The translations under genes were made by a program, and so were the position numbers. From Clostridiales bacterium (GTDB lineage: Bacteria; Bacillota; Clostridia; Oscillospirales; Oscillospiraceae), in NCBI GenBank assembly GCA_022764045.1, contig JALERU010000049.1, positions 1 through 64,000 on the forward strand: DNA of 64,000 bases, in the 5' to 3' direction. Shown here piece after piece: positions 24,209 to 36,200 of the stretch. How positions within the stretch are numbered: position 1 is the stretch's first letter; each line of letters begins with the position of its first letter. Below the pieces are notes generated by a model that was not told the DNA's origin, searched no databases, and worked only from the letters and a program-made list of their open reading frames with translations.

Positions 24209-24622
24209 ATGCTTGATACAATACCTAACGAAGAAGAAATGACAGCTTTAGTTGGAAAATCTCTATATGATGTATGGAAGAAGTTATGTGCTTTCATTGA
24301 TGAACAATATGACATGGATTGTTTGTGGAATAACGGCGGTAAAGCATGGAAATATGAATATAAATATCGTCGGGGCGGTAAAACACTGTGCACGTTATAT
24401 GCAAGAGAAAACTGTGTGGGTTTTATGATTATCTTAGGGAAAGACGAACGGTTAAAATTTGAAGCAGATAGGGAAAATTACGCAAAAGAAGTTCAAGAAA
24501 TATATGACGAAGCTCAAACTTACCATGATGGGAAATGGATCATGTTTGAGCCAGTGGATACTTCTTTGTTTCATGATTTCATTCGACTGTTGAGAATCAA
24601 AAGAAAGCCAAACAGAAAGTAA
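24209..24622 (+). CDS. DUF3788 family protein
   Basis: A 137-residue soluble protein (GKSLYDVWKKLCAFIDEQYD, then a GKAWKYEYKYRRGGKTLCTL segment) matching the DUF3788 family by eye; function unknown. The ATG at 24209 follows AGGAGG with 6-base spacing; an in-frame ATG at 24170 has none. Base composition is AT-rich and codon choice differs from all neighbours, in keeping with recent transfer. It is the only gene between the two guaA repeats. Confidence 0.75.
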   Translation: MLDTIPNEEEMTALVGKSLYDVWKKLCAFIDEQYDMDCLWNNGGKAWKYEYKYRRGGKTLCTLYARENCVGFMIILGKDERLKFEADRENYAKEVQEIYDEAQTYHDGKWIMFEPVDTSLFHDFIRLLRIKRKPNRK

Positions 24623-24725
24623 AGTTACTATTGAATCATACAATATCTGGTTTATTTGGCTGATTTATTGCATCTTATTGGTATAAGCCATTTCTAACTT
24701 CCAGTTTGCTGAGTGGGAGTAAATC

Positions 24726-24769
24726 GCAACGCCCCAAAAGTCTTTCTGCCTTGGTTTTTGGGGCGTTGC
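24726..24769. other. Stem-loop, probable ancestral guaA terminator
   Basis: GCAACGCCCCAAAA pairs perfectly over 14 bp with TTTTGGGGCGTTGC, 3 bases after the TAA that follows the second 11-bp repeat. Its position fits the original guaA terminator displaced by the insertion. From here to 24935 no gene is recognised; a 69-codon open frame is unconvincing. Confidence 0.6.
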
Positions 24770-24935
24770 TCTCATCTGGAATCATTGCCACTATACTTAT
24801 TGGAGCCTTTTTATATTCCTTACAGACATGTTTGACATGGAGTAACAGCTTGCGTCCATCCGAAGTCCGCCGAACCAGGATCTGGTTTCCAAGTCTACAA
24901 AGAGAACTGCTCTAAAAAATTGTGCAAAATCGCTT

Positions 24936-24964
24936 TTGCATTTTGGAAACCAAGGTGATATATT
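24936..24964 (+). promoter_or_regulatory. Promoter of the MATE-kinase gene
   Basis: TTGCAT (24936-24941), a 17-base spacer and TATATT (24959-24964). The predicted start near 24971 gives a leader of about 148 bases. Confidence 0.55.
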
Positions 24965-25060
24965 GTCTTAGAACTAAATATGGGTGATAAACGACACATG
25001 TTGCGCAATGCGCGTAAATCTGATTACGGTACAACAGCGGTTTCATGTGTTCGTGTTTTT

Positions 25061-25091
25061 ACAGCACATGGCTCCCCATGTGCTGTTTTTT
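25061..25091 (+). promoter_or_regulatory. Attenuator-like terminator in the MATE leader
   Basis: ACAGCACATGG pairs perfectly with CCATGTGCTGT across CTCC and is followed by TTTTT, only 28 bases before the MATE start codon and downstream of its promoter. As a terminator inside the leader it could make expression conditional, as in drug-induced attenuation of resistance genes. The leader also contains an open frame without its own ribosome site that runs into the MATE gene. Confidence 0.6.
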
Positions 25092-25118
25092 GTTGCCCAT
25101 CAACAAGGAGGAGACAAC

Positions 25119-27083
25119 ATGCAAGAAAGCAACTATTTGGGAACAGAACGTCCGGGAAAATTGTTAAGGCAATTTGCGATCCCATGTATTTTTTCCCTGA
25201 TCATCTCATGCCTTTATAACATCGTTGACCAGATCTTTGTCGGAAACGGCGTCGGTTATTTGGGAAACGCCGCAACGGGCGTAATCTTCCCCATTACCGT
25301 CATCGGCTGGGGCGCGTCTCTGCTCTTCGGTGACGGCGCCGCCGCTTCGCTGAGCGTGTCTCTGGGTCGAAATGAGACCAAGAATATCCACCGAAGCGTC
25401 GGTAACAGCGTGCTGGGCTCTTTCCTTTCCGGCGTTGTCATCATTGTTATCTGCTATTTGTTTGGCGACTCCCTGCTGTTGTTGATTGGCGCCACTGACG
25501 CCAACTTAGCACTTGCCCATGACTACGGCTTTATCATCTACGCCATGATGCCCCTGGCCCTGGTCCAGAACACCCTGGCCTCCATCATCCGGGCAGACGG
25601 CAGTCCCCGCTACGCCATGGGTGCGATGCTAGTGGGCGCTGTTTTGAATATTATCGGCGATCCCGTGGCCATCTTTGTCTTGGATCTGGGCATCAAGGGC
25701 GCCGCTTACGCTACCATCATCGGGCAGTTTGTCAGCTTCCTGATCTGCGTTGCCTATTTGAGAAAGAGCAAATCTTTCCGCCTCTCTCTGGCCAGCTTCT
25801 GGCCGGACTTCACCCAGCTCAAGCGGGTCATGGCTCTGGGTACTTCCAGCTTTTTGACCCAGCTCTCCATTGTCATCATCACCGTGATTAACAACATTCT
25901 TCTGGTGAGCTATGGCGCTCAGTCCGTCTACGGCGAGGACATTCCCCTGGCAGCCTTCGTGGTCATTATGAAGCTCTTCCAGATTGTGCTGAACATTGCC
26001 ATCGGCATCGCCGCCGGCGCCCAGCCCATTGTGGGGTATAACTACGGCGCGGGGAACTATGACCGGGTCAAGACGCTGTTAAAGCTCATCCTCAAATGGA
26101 CAGCCATCGTCTGTGTGATCTGTACCGTCTTCTTTGAGGCCATTCCCTTGGTGTTTATCCGCATGTTCGGAGCCGATGGGGAACTGTACACCCAGTTTGC
26201 CGTCCAGTGCCTGCGGATCTACCTTGCCCTCATTCTCTTTACTTGCCTCCAGAAGGTGTGCGCCATCTTCCTGCAGTCCATTGGCCACGCCAAAACGGCG
26301 GCTCCCCTGTCTGTGCTGCGGGACCTTTTCCTTATCATCTTCTCCCTGATCCTGCCCAGGAAGGTAGGGGTCACCGGCATTTTCTGGGCGGCTCCCACAG
26401 CGGATCTCATCGCCATCGGCATCACTGCCGCCGTCATGGTTCGGCTGTGGAAGCAGTTGGGAACCCAAGAGACCCCCTCCGGCGAGGCCGACGCTCCGAT
26501 TCTCCAACCCTCCAAGCCCGGCATCATTCTCACCATTTCCCGGGAGCACGGCTCCGCCGGCAAACGCATTGGCCAAATGGTGGCGGAAAAAATGGGGGTT
26601 CCCTGCTATTACAAGGAAATGATTGCCCTGGCCGCAAAAGAAAGCGGCCTGTCGAAAGGCTTTATTTCCAGCATCGACTCCGACGAAAATGCCGTCATGA
26701 AGGAGCTGTATTTAAGCACAAACGTCATCCAGCAGGCCATCACCGCCCAAGACCAAGCCATCAAGCAGATTGCGTCCATGGGCGCCTGCGTCATCATCGG
26801 TCGGGCCGCAGATTATGTACTCCGAAACCACAAAAACGTGGTTCGCGTATTTATTTACGCGCCGGAGGAATACCGGATCAACAAGGTGATGGAGATGTAC
26901 GGCGACACAAGAGAGGAAGGCAAACGGAGCATCGCCCGTTCTGACTCTGCCCGGTCCGCTTACTACAAGAGCATCTCCGGTCGGGCATGGGGTGACCCCC
27001 ACGAGTATGATCTCTGTGTCAACAGCTCCATTGGGATCGACGCCACGGCAAACTTGATCTGCGATTACTTCAATGGCATGTAA
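25119..27083 (+). CDS. MATE transporter fused to cytidylate kinase-like domain
   Basis: A 654-residue fusion. Residues 1-450 form a 12-helix MATE antiporter (N-terminal GKLLRQFAIPCIFSLIISCL; IIRADGSPRYAMGAML; AGAQPIVGYNYGAGNYDRVK), which exports cationic compounds using Na+ or H+. Residues of about 467-654 form a CMK2-type kinase-like domain with P-loop SREHGSAGKRIG, a GACVIIGRAADYVL segment and a C-terminal GRAWGDPHEYDLCVNSS. Full-length MATE is about 450 residues, so the second domain is a true addition. The ATG follows AAGGAGGAG. Kinase substrate and relation to transport are unknown. Confidence 0.88.
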   Translation: MQESNYLGTERPGKLLRQFAIPCIFSLIISCLYNIVDQIFVGNGVGYLGNAATGVIFPITVIGWGASLLFGDGAAASLSVSLGRNETKNIHRSVGNSVLGSFLSGVVIIVICYLFGDSLLLLIGATDANLALAHDYGFIIYAMMPLALVQNTLASIIRADGSPRYAMGAMLVGAVLNIIGDPVAIFVLDLGIKGAAYATIIGQFVSFLICVAYLRKSKSFRLSLASFWPDFTQLKRVMALGTSSFLTQLSIVIITVINNILLVSYGAQSVYGEDIPLAAFVVIMKLFQIVLNIAIGIAAGAQPIVGYNYGAGNYDRVKTLLKLILKWTAIVCVICTVFFEAIPLVFIRMFGADGELYTQFAVQCLRIYLALILFTCLQKVCAIFLQSIGHAKTAAPLSVLRDLFLIIFSLILPRKVGVTGIFWAAPTADLIAIGITAAVMVRLWKQLGTQETPSGEADAPILQPSKPGIILTISREHGSAGKRIGQMVAEKMGVPCYYKEMIALAAKESGLSKGFISSIDSDENAVMKELYLSTNVIQQAITAQDQAIKQIASMGACVIIGRAADYVLRNHKNVVRVFIYAPEEYRINKVMEMYGDTREEGKRSIARSDSARSAYYKSISGRAWGDPHEYDLCVNSSIGIDATANLICDYFNGM

Positions 27084-27149
27084 TTTTACCACTAGGCCAT
27101 CCTTTGCATCCGGCGCGACACATCCCCTTTCCCCGTAATTTGCCCAGCA

Positions 27150-27209
27150 AAAGCCCCCTCCCTGCGGTTTCGAGACGTTGTCTCGCCTGTCCGCGGGGAG
27201 GGGGCTTTG
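27150..27209. terminator. Bidirectional terminator with double stem
   Basis: AAAGCCCCCTCCC pairs with GGGAGGGGGCTTT, with an inner GCGG/CCGC stem and a terminal CGAGAC-GTT-GTCTCG hairpin. It lies between the convergent MATE-kinase gene and the giant surface protein gene. Confidence 0.85.
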
Positions 27210-27234
27210 TTCATGGGTTACGCCTGCAAATTCG

Positions 27235-30200
27235 TTACTTTTTCCAGGTCTCTGCCGTGTAGTCCTTGTTGATGGTGAAATCGTGCTCGGTGGTCGCCTC
27301 TGCGATCTGATACCAGGCCCAGTGGGCGTTGGTCACATCCGGGAAGACACGGCCCTCTCCCCGGTCGATGGCGTCATTGTCGCACAAGCGTCCCAGCATG
27401 CGGTTGGTCATGGTGGCGGCCTGGGCCCGGGTGATCAGGTCATCCGGCCCGAAGAGGTTGCCGCCATAGCCGCTCACCCAGCCGTAGGAGGCCACCACGT
27501 TGATGTACTGGTAAGCCCAATGGCTCTCCGGCACGTCCACAAAGGTGGTCTTGGCTGCCGTAGTCTTCTTGCCAAAGCGGGTGGCGATGGCAGAGAACTC
27601 CGCCCGGGTGATGGCCCGCTCCGGTTCATAGCGGTCGCTGCCCACGCCGTTGATCATGCCCATGGAGGCCAGGGTGTTCACCGCCTGGGCATACCAGGCG
27701 TTCTCGGGCACATCCTCAAACTGGACGGTGATGGGAACATCCTTCTTCAGCAGCAGGTTGTAGAACATCTGGGCTACCTCCGCCCGGGTAATGCTCCGCT
27801 CCGGCCCGAAGGTGCCGTTGGGATACCCAAAGAGGAAGGGGTCATGATCCTTGGTGTTCAGGATGGACGAGACCCCGGTGTCGTCGGGGGTCACCGGCTT
27901 GGGGTCCGGGTCGGGAGTGGGGGTCGGCTTCGAGCTGGAGATTTTGGTGAAGGTCACCATCACATAGGTGTCTTTGGTGATTTTCGTGATGGTATAGCTG
28001 TTTGTGCTGTCCAGCGTCACCTCTGCGCCGTTCACCGTGACCTTATCCAGTTGGTAGCCACTGTTTACGGTGACTGTGACCGTGAAATCGCTGCCATGGG
28101 CCACTGTTGCGGAAGGAGTAATGCTGCCGCCGGTACCCGCCTGGGTATAGACTTGACAGGTCTTAGTGGCAAACACGGCGTACAAGGTAGTGTCTTTGGT
28201 GATCGTGATGTTCGGATCTTGGATTGTGGTCGTACTATCTTTATTCTCTGACCAGCCACAGAACACATAGCCGTCCTTCAAATCATAGGGCTGGAGTGCC
28301 TTGATGTTCACAGTGCTGCTGGGCTTGAAGAACATTTCACTGGGCAGAGTGGCGATCTGATCTCTGGTGCTGGAGCCGGCAACTGTGAAATCGAAGTTCA
28401 TCTTGTAGAAAACGCTCATTGCCTCCGGGGTTGCCCACACGGCGAAGAGCTTGACGTCCTCACTGCCCATCAGGAAGGTGCCGTCCTTACCATACAGGAT
28501 CTTCACTTGGCTGAGGTCTGTTAGGGTATCCTTATACTCTACCGTACTCCAGCCGGCGAACTGTGCGCCCTCTTTGGTCAGGTCTTTGCCCTCCAACACC
28601 TTAACGGTTTTGCCGGGGCTGTAGGTATTGTTATCTACTGGCGCCGTTCCCGTGCCGCCGTTGAGATCGTAGGTCACAGTGTGGGCCACATTCGCCGTCC
28701 ACATGGCGTACAAGGTGGTGTCGCCAGTGATCGTGAAGGTCGCGCCGGGCTGGTAGAGTGTTCCCTTCCCGTCCGCCTGGGTGTTCCAACCGTTGAAGGT
28801 ATAGTCCTCGCGGGTCAGGCCGTTTTTGACGGTGACAGTGGCGTCCTTTTGGTACGCTGTATTGTCCGTGGGAACAGTAACACCTTCTGCGCCGTTTGCT
28901 TTATAGGTCACAGTGAAGGTTTTGTTTGCCGTCCACTGGGCCATAAAGGTTACATTGGCATCACCAACCGTATAGGTTTTAGTACCATTCTTGCCATAGA
29001 CTGTATCCTCCCCGTCGATTTTCCAACCGTCGAAGGTGTAGCCCTCGCGGGTGGGTTCGTCGGTAACGATAGTGTGCGTCGCATCCTTTCCAAGGAGGAA
29101 AGCGGTCGATGCGATCTTACTATCCTCGCCGCCGTTGGCCCGGTAGGACAACAGGCGGTGGGTAAGGAGCAGTTCATTCTTGACCCACAGCGGGGATAGA
29201 TCCACGTTGTCTGTCAGGGTTAAACTCTCTCCCGGCTGATACAGATGACCCAGGTCGCCGTCACCGATGTCCTCTGCGGTGTTAAAGATTTTTTCTTTCT
29301 CACCAGGCGTCCAGCCCAGGAAGGTGTAGCCCTCTTTCGTTAAGCCCTCAGAGCTTCTCAGTTCCACCGGATTACCGCGCTCCACAGGCTCGCTTTCTTC
29401 TGTCGTACTATCCGACAGATGGTACGTCACCTTAACCTTTCCGATCTCTGTCCACACAGCGGTGAGGGTGGTATCGCCAGTGATCGTGAAGGTCTGGCCG
29501 GGTTGGTATGTCGTGTCGTTCAACTTCCAGCCGGCAAAAGTGTAACCATCGCGGGTCGGGCCCTTTAGAACGGTGACAGTGGTATCAGGTAGGTATTGGC
29601 CGTTGTCCGTAGGTCCATCCTGGCCGCCATTGGCCTCATAGGTCACAGTATACCTGGCTTCCTCATAGTCCGGCTTGCCGTTGCCATTCTCATCCTTCGC
29701 CCACAGGGCGTAGAGGGTGGTGTACTTCGTTACGCCATCAGGTTTTTTTACCTCGTATTCACTGCCAGGCAAATGATTCACTTTCGGGGGTGTCGTCAGT
29801 AACTTCTCCGGATTTTCCGTCCACCCCAGGAACACTGCACCATTGCGTGTTGGAGCATCATTTTGTGCACCTGCCAGTATGACCTTGTCACCGACCTTAC
29901 ACTCCTGCGCGGCGGGCGCGCCAACACCGCCGTTGGCGTCGTAGATCAGCAGGATATTGCCCTCCAGGAAGTCGGGGACTTCATTGTTGTCGCTGTCCGC
30001 GCCCCACACAGGGTACAGGTTGAAGGCCCCGTTGCTGGGGTTGCCCACATAGAAGCTGGCGCCTGTGGCATACACGCTGCCCAGCTTCACATAGTCGCTG
30101 AGGTTGTCTACGGCGTATTTAACGGTGTCTTCGCCTTGCCCATTTTGGGCCTGCGCCGTGGGGGTCCAGCCCATGAAGACATACTCCACATTGTCTTTCT

Positions 30201-33200
30201 TATACGTCAGGCTCCCCTCGTCTTTTGCCGTAGCCATCGCGCCGATGAGATAGGTCTGATCGTCCGTGGGAGGGGTACCCGTAGCAATACCCTTGTCATA
30301 GACCACCTTCACCGTGCTTTGCACCACGTCTGCCCGGCCGTCTCCGTCGGTGTCGTAGCCCCAGATGGCGTAGAGGGTGGTGAGCGTTTTCTCCGGCCTC
30401 AGGGTCTGGCCGGCATAGATCATCGCGGGCAGGTTGTCGCCCTTTTTGTAGATCTTCCCGTTGTCGTTCTCCTGGGACCAGCCCACGAAGAGGACGGGAT
30501 ACTCTTTGTCACCCACTGTGCTCTTATCGTGGGTCATGCCGCTGCCCGAAGCCACGCTGAAGGTTCCCTGGCTGTGGGCATCCGCAGGCAGACTCTCGGC
30601 ATTGCCGCCGTTGGCGTCGTACTTCAGGGTGTACTGCATGGGGCCGATTTGGAACGTTTTTGTTGTGGTCCCGGTGTAGTTGCCCATGCCGGTGATGGTA
30701 ACTTTGGCCGTGGCCCCGGGCTGGACGTTGTCGGTAACGCTAATGGTGTAGTCTTTGCCGAGTTCCAGCGTTTTCTCGCCGTCCTCGATAGTCAGCTTGG
30801 GTACCACAGCGTTGCCGGTGTAAGGTTGCTCTGGAATAGCGGAAACCATACTGTTTTCGATTGTCTTTGGTGTGACCACTACTGTGGTAGAACCAAAAGC
30901 AGCAGTCGGCGTATCTCCAACTGTATCGCTATACTCAGCCTGGATTACGTAAGTACCCGCATCACCAGTTTTGAACGAAGCTATATCATCCGTTTTTGTT
31001 ACCTCGATAGTTTGGCTACTTCCCGCCGTTGGATAACAAATTACAGTGTAGCTTGCAGCAGAAGTCACATCCTTCTCACCAAACATTGCTGTCAGCGTTG
31101 CGGTTCCTCCGTCTGGGTTGTAGACCCCACCGCCATTCGCAGTCAGTGCAAGGTAGCTTCCCTCCTTTACCACCATGAAGGGCAGTTTGATGCTTTTGCT
31201 ATAGTTGGTTCCCTTAGCAGTTACTATAGCATAATAGCTGCCTACCGAATCTTGTGTAATTGCTGTATTGGGTCCGACTTCGGTTCCGTCCTGCTTATAA
31301 TATTTCACAGTAAAATGTGTATTCGGATCAAGCTTCTCAGACCCTTTCTCCTTCCAGTAAGTCACCTCCGGCACAGGCCAGGTTGCTCCATCCTTTGCCT
31401 CTACATAGGCAATGGTAGCAACAATGCGCTCTGCGGCGGTTTGATTCCCGGTGCCAATCGCTTTCTTCTGGATCGTCAACACCGGGTTATCCTTTAGCTC
31501 ACTATTCTTCAAATGAATCGTATAGTTTGGCCCAGCCGAAAGGGTGCTGCCTTCATCCAGGTTCAGCGCATAAGTACCTGCGTTCTCGCCAGCAACTCTG
31601 CCCGGTTTCCCGGTGACATTGATTCCTTGAAGTGGTTTATACTCACTGGGATCGTCTACTCCACCTTCTTCTGTAGACTTTTCGTACACCTCATAGCTAT
31701 ACTCCGGGTCATTCTCACCATAGACCTTTACGGTGTTCCCCACCGCCACATAGATGTCCTTGGGCTCGATCTCAAACTTCACCGCCCGGCTGCCGGTGTA
31801 GTTGCCGGCGCCCACGAGCACTGCCGTGGCCGTACCCGCGTTGGTGTTGTCGATATAGGTCAGGTTGTAGTCGGTCCCGTAGGTCAGCTCTGCGTGCGGC
31901 GTAAGCCCACCGGTGCTCAGTCCAGCGTAGGTAACATCATTTAGGCCGCCGCTAAAGGTAATCGCTTTGCCAGTGTAGGTCTTCCCCGCAATAGGATCGA
32001 CCTTCACATCGGTAGTACCACCGTCGGTATTCCCTTCCGCCAAATCCTTGGCCTTCACCGTAAAGGTCGCCTCACCAAACGCCCCCGCATAGTTCCCCGT
32101 GCCGTTGACGTGGATGGTGTAGGTACCCGCGTTGATAAACTCTGTGGAAGCGCTGGCAAATGTCTCGCTCTCCGTCACCGTTTTCCCGGTGGTGTCGGTG
32201 TAACTGTAGGTCATGGAGTAGTTGTTGCTGTTGAGGGCCGCGCCGCCCTCGGTCTTTACGGTAACCTTGGGCCGGTAGGCGTCGGCCTTATAGGTGACCT
32301 GATTGTCGGGGATCTCCACCTGCAACGTCTTGCCGGCGGTCACCACGGAGAAGGTCTGCTCCAGCTGGTTGGTGTAGTTCCCCATGCCGGTGATGACCAC
32401 CTTATACTCTCCCACCGCAATGGGCGCAGCGGAGAGCTGCGACCAGTTGGGGGTCTCCGTTGTCCCGTTGTTCCGATAGTAGGTCAGCGTGTAGTCCCTG
32501 CTCTCATGGAGGGTCTGGGTGCCCAGAGAGGCCAGTGGCGCTTGGAAGGTCAGGCTCTCCAGCGGGGTCACGGGGTAGCCGGTGTACTCCACCTGGTTTT
32601 TGCAGGTTACCTTAATCCCATCGGCGGGCTGTTCCGGCTTGGGGTCGTCATCCTCCACCTCGCACAGGCTCTTGGGATGGATGGAAAACATGGTGTCGCT
32701 GGACACGGTAAGGATGTAGTTCGGCCCTGCGGTGAAGGTGTTCAGGGAGTAATAGTAGTTGCCCACGTCCTCGCCTTCCGCGCGGTAGAGGGTGCCAGTG
32801 GGATAGTTCTCCGGTTTCTCTTCATCATAGAGGAAGAACCCAGACTCGCCAATTTCCCCGGCCGCGCCGTCCCGTTCATTTTCGCCCACCAGGGTGCTTA
32901 GGTTTGTTTCATAGGTAAACGTGGGGATGTCGTCGCCGTAAATCTTGCTGTTGTCCTTCACCGTAACCGTCACCGGCCGGGGGGTGACGCGCATAAAGAA
33001 GTAGCCAAACTTGTTCGGGTCTTTCTCCTGGGTCATCTTCACCACATAGCCGCCCATGTCCAGGATCTTGTATTTTGCGGGGACTAGGGTACTATCATCT
33101 CCGTCGCTGGTTTTGTAATAATCCTCCAAGCTGGCGATCTTCACCTCGTAGTTGTCAAAGCTGGGCTCCAACCGGTTTGCCTCTCTCTTCACTTCCTCAA

Positions 33201-36200
33201 TGTTCAGGTCCTGGAAGTTCAGATACCCAAACAGGTCGGTGGCCTGGTAGACGTACTCGTTGTTGCTGTCCTCAATCTTCAGATCACCATTCGGGAGAGT
33301 CACCGTTTTGACCTCAACCGTTTTTGTGCCCGTGTAGTTGCCTTGTCCGTTGAATGTAATCTGATCCGGGTTGTTCTCACTTCCCGGCTTCCCGTCTTCC
33401 GTAAGGAATATTTGCTCATAATCCCCGCCGGGAGAGAGCATCATGCCGTTGTAGGTGAGCACCGCTCTGGGCCGGGTGATACCCAGGTTATAGGTGGAGA
33501 CGTCGATTACCACCTTGGGGTGATCCACAATCTCCTCCACGTCCTTGTTATCAAGGCTTTTGGGATGCACGGTAAAAGGAATCGAATCCGTACCGCTATA
33601 GTTCCCCTTACCGGCCACAACAATTCTATAGGTGTCCGCATTGAGGATCAGGTTGGTGGCTACAAGTTCTGGCTCCGTCGTAGTGCTGCCGGTGGCAGGT
33701 TTGACTTCTCGGTATATCGACACCGTATAATCCCGGCCCTCCACCAGGATTTTGCCGCCGCTTCCTTTAACGGTCAGCTTGGGGTCAATCCGCTTGCCGG
33801 TGTAGATGGCTCCGTTCTCAGGCTCAACCTTTACAATGTCAATCTCATTCTGCCCAATCCTGATGGCGCCAATGGCCACATACTTGCCGGTACCATCGGT
33901 GGCCACCAACACGTGGCGGCCTGCATCCCGGGCCGGATCGTCAGGCAGGCCCACCTGGAGGGTGTACTGGGCGGCGTTCAGGCGCTCCGGTGTACTATCA
34001 CCGCTTTCCGATTTTTTCACCACCCGGAGGCTGTTGCCCGTGCTTCCTTCAAAGGTTTCGTCGTACATCTTCACGTCGCCGTCTACATAGATGTTCCCGT
34101 TGTAGGGCACGTTCAGAGGATCGGTTCCCCATTCCGCGTCTTCACCGTTCTTCGTCTGAATCGCCATGGTCAGCGGCTTTTCGGTGATGAGCAACGCCTG
34201 GTGGCCGGTGGCGGTGGCGCTGTAGTTGGGATCGGCCGCAAGGTCGATTCCCAGCGCAGTTGTCGCATTGGTAGAATTTTTTCCATCATAGGGATGAATC
34301 TCGATGGTATACAGCCCCTCGGCGCAGGGCAGGCCGTTGTCACCCACCTTAGCGTTGCTGTCGGCGGGGACGAAGGTGTAGGTTACGTTGTTCGTGCCCA
34401 GCTTGTTGCCGTAGATGTCGGTGATTTTCAAGCCATCGTCAGCTTTCTCGCCCTTGATCAGCTTCAGAATCGCAGCCTTGACCGCATCGGAGTCCGTCTC
34501 CACATTCTGAATGACCACATTGTTGGTCATCTCCGGGTTCAGCCGCCCGGTGTAGGGGGTGATTGTAAAGAGCTGCCCCTTCCAGCCGGAGACGCCGGTG
34601 TAGTTGACGCTCTGGCCCTCAATGGCGGCCACTTCCACCGAGTAGGTCCCCACACCCTGGCCGTCGATCTTTTGGACGGAGGGCTTTTTACCATCAAGCT
34701 CCACGCCGTACCACGAACCGGTGGCGGTGTAGTAGGTTTCATCGGCGTAGTAGTAGGTGGTGCCGCCGATTTCCCCGGCCTTGTTTCCTTCCGTCCCTTG
34801 CGTCGTCAGCTTCCGGTAATACACCTGCAAATCGTCGCCGCTGGTGAGGTTCAGGTTGGTGTGGTTATCCCGCACCCGCACGGTGCCCCCGCGGGAGGTG
34901 TTGCCGCCCTCCTGGCCCTTCGGGCCGATGTAAGAGGCGGTGTCCGGCGTCACGGAGGTGATGACCACCGACTCATCGCTGACCTTTTTCCGATGGATGG
35001 TCAGCTCGCTCAGGCCGCTGATGGAAGAGGCGCTGTTGTCGGCGCGATATTTGTCGTTGACCTTCCAGTAGTCGGCGTAGGAGGCCGCGTACTCATCGCC
35101 GCCGGTGAAGGAGCTGGTGAGGTAATAGATGTGATCATCGCTCGCCGGGAAGACCGGGTTGGCGTCGGTGCCGGTGTAGCGGTACAGCTTCGCCTCACCG
35201 TTGAACTGCACCCGGGCGGTGAGGACGCGGTTCTTCACGCCGTCCACCACCTGGGCCATGGTCACCGTGACCACGCCGTTGGCGTTGTTCACCGGGTTGC
35301 CGTAGGCGTCCTTCAAAACGGTGTCGATGGCCAGGGGGTGCGTTTTGTTGTCGTAGCCGTAGGCGCGCTCGTAGATGTAGTAGATGGGGTAGTAGGTGTC
35401 TTTCTCCATATCCTGTTTATTATTAGTTCCATCCGTCGGCTTCTCCGTGCGAATATTTTCATCCGTGGCATTGCCGTCTTTACTGTGCTCGGTGCACACC
35501 AGCCGGGGGATGACGTCCTTGACGCGGGGATAGAGGTAGCCGTCGGTGCCGATGAACCAGTTGGGGGCGTCGTCGCCGTCATTAGTATAGTTGCTCTTGT
35601 CCGTTGTCACCGAGTCTGCCAGCGCAAAGTGGCTGCGCAGGTTGTGGCCGGTGGTGCTGGCCGCCCGTTCAACATCGCCTTGAATCACCCGGCGTTCTGT
35701 GTATTTATTCTCGCTGACCAGACTACCCAGGTCCGTATAGATGGTGGCGGCGAGGTCGTCGCCCTCTGCGGAGGCATCGTACTCCGGCCAGGCCTTGTGC
35801 TCCAGGGCAGTGATGCAAGCGTTCCCATCTGCCAGCAGCACCTTCCCGGCGTGGCTGTCTTTGTCCATCTCCAGCGTGCCGCCGTTGGTTGCTGTAGTAG
35901 CGTTCACTGTCACGGCGTAGTTGCCATTTACATTCAGGGTGGCCTCGTTCAGGGTCAGTTTGCCGGAATTGCTTACCACAAACTGGCTGGTGGGATCTGC
36001 TCCGGCTGCTGCGGCGGCCACGCCGCCGGTTACGGTGCCGTTTTTCAGGGTCAGGTGGTAGTTGCTCAGGGTCTGCTGGGGCATGCCCTGGAGGTCCAGG
36101 GTGAAGTTGTTCAGGTCGAAGATGACGTTGGCGTTATCTGGCAGCCGAGCAAAACCCATGGTTACGCCAGTATTGCCGTAGTAGTGGACCGTGTTGTTCT

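Larger units (their letters stand above)
24061..24720. mobile_element. Mini-island inserted at the 3' end of guaA
   Basis: The 11-bp repeat TGAGTGGGAGT occurs at the guaA end (24061-24071) and again at 24710-24720, where it is followed by TAA and so re-creates the last codons E-W-E-stop. The roughly 650 bp between are visibly AT-rich, unlike the GC-rich surroundings, and hold a terminator and one DUF3788 gene. The guaA 3' end is a known target of tyrosine-recombinase islands. No integrase is present, so it is a remnant or a mobilisable cassette. Confidence 0.72.

Noticed and set aside
24706-24915. 69-codon plus-strand frame after the guaA repeat
   Set aside because: No ribosome site, no similarity recognised, and it covers the displaced guaA stop and stem-loop.
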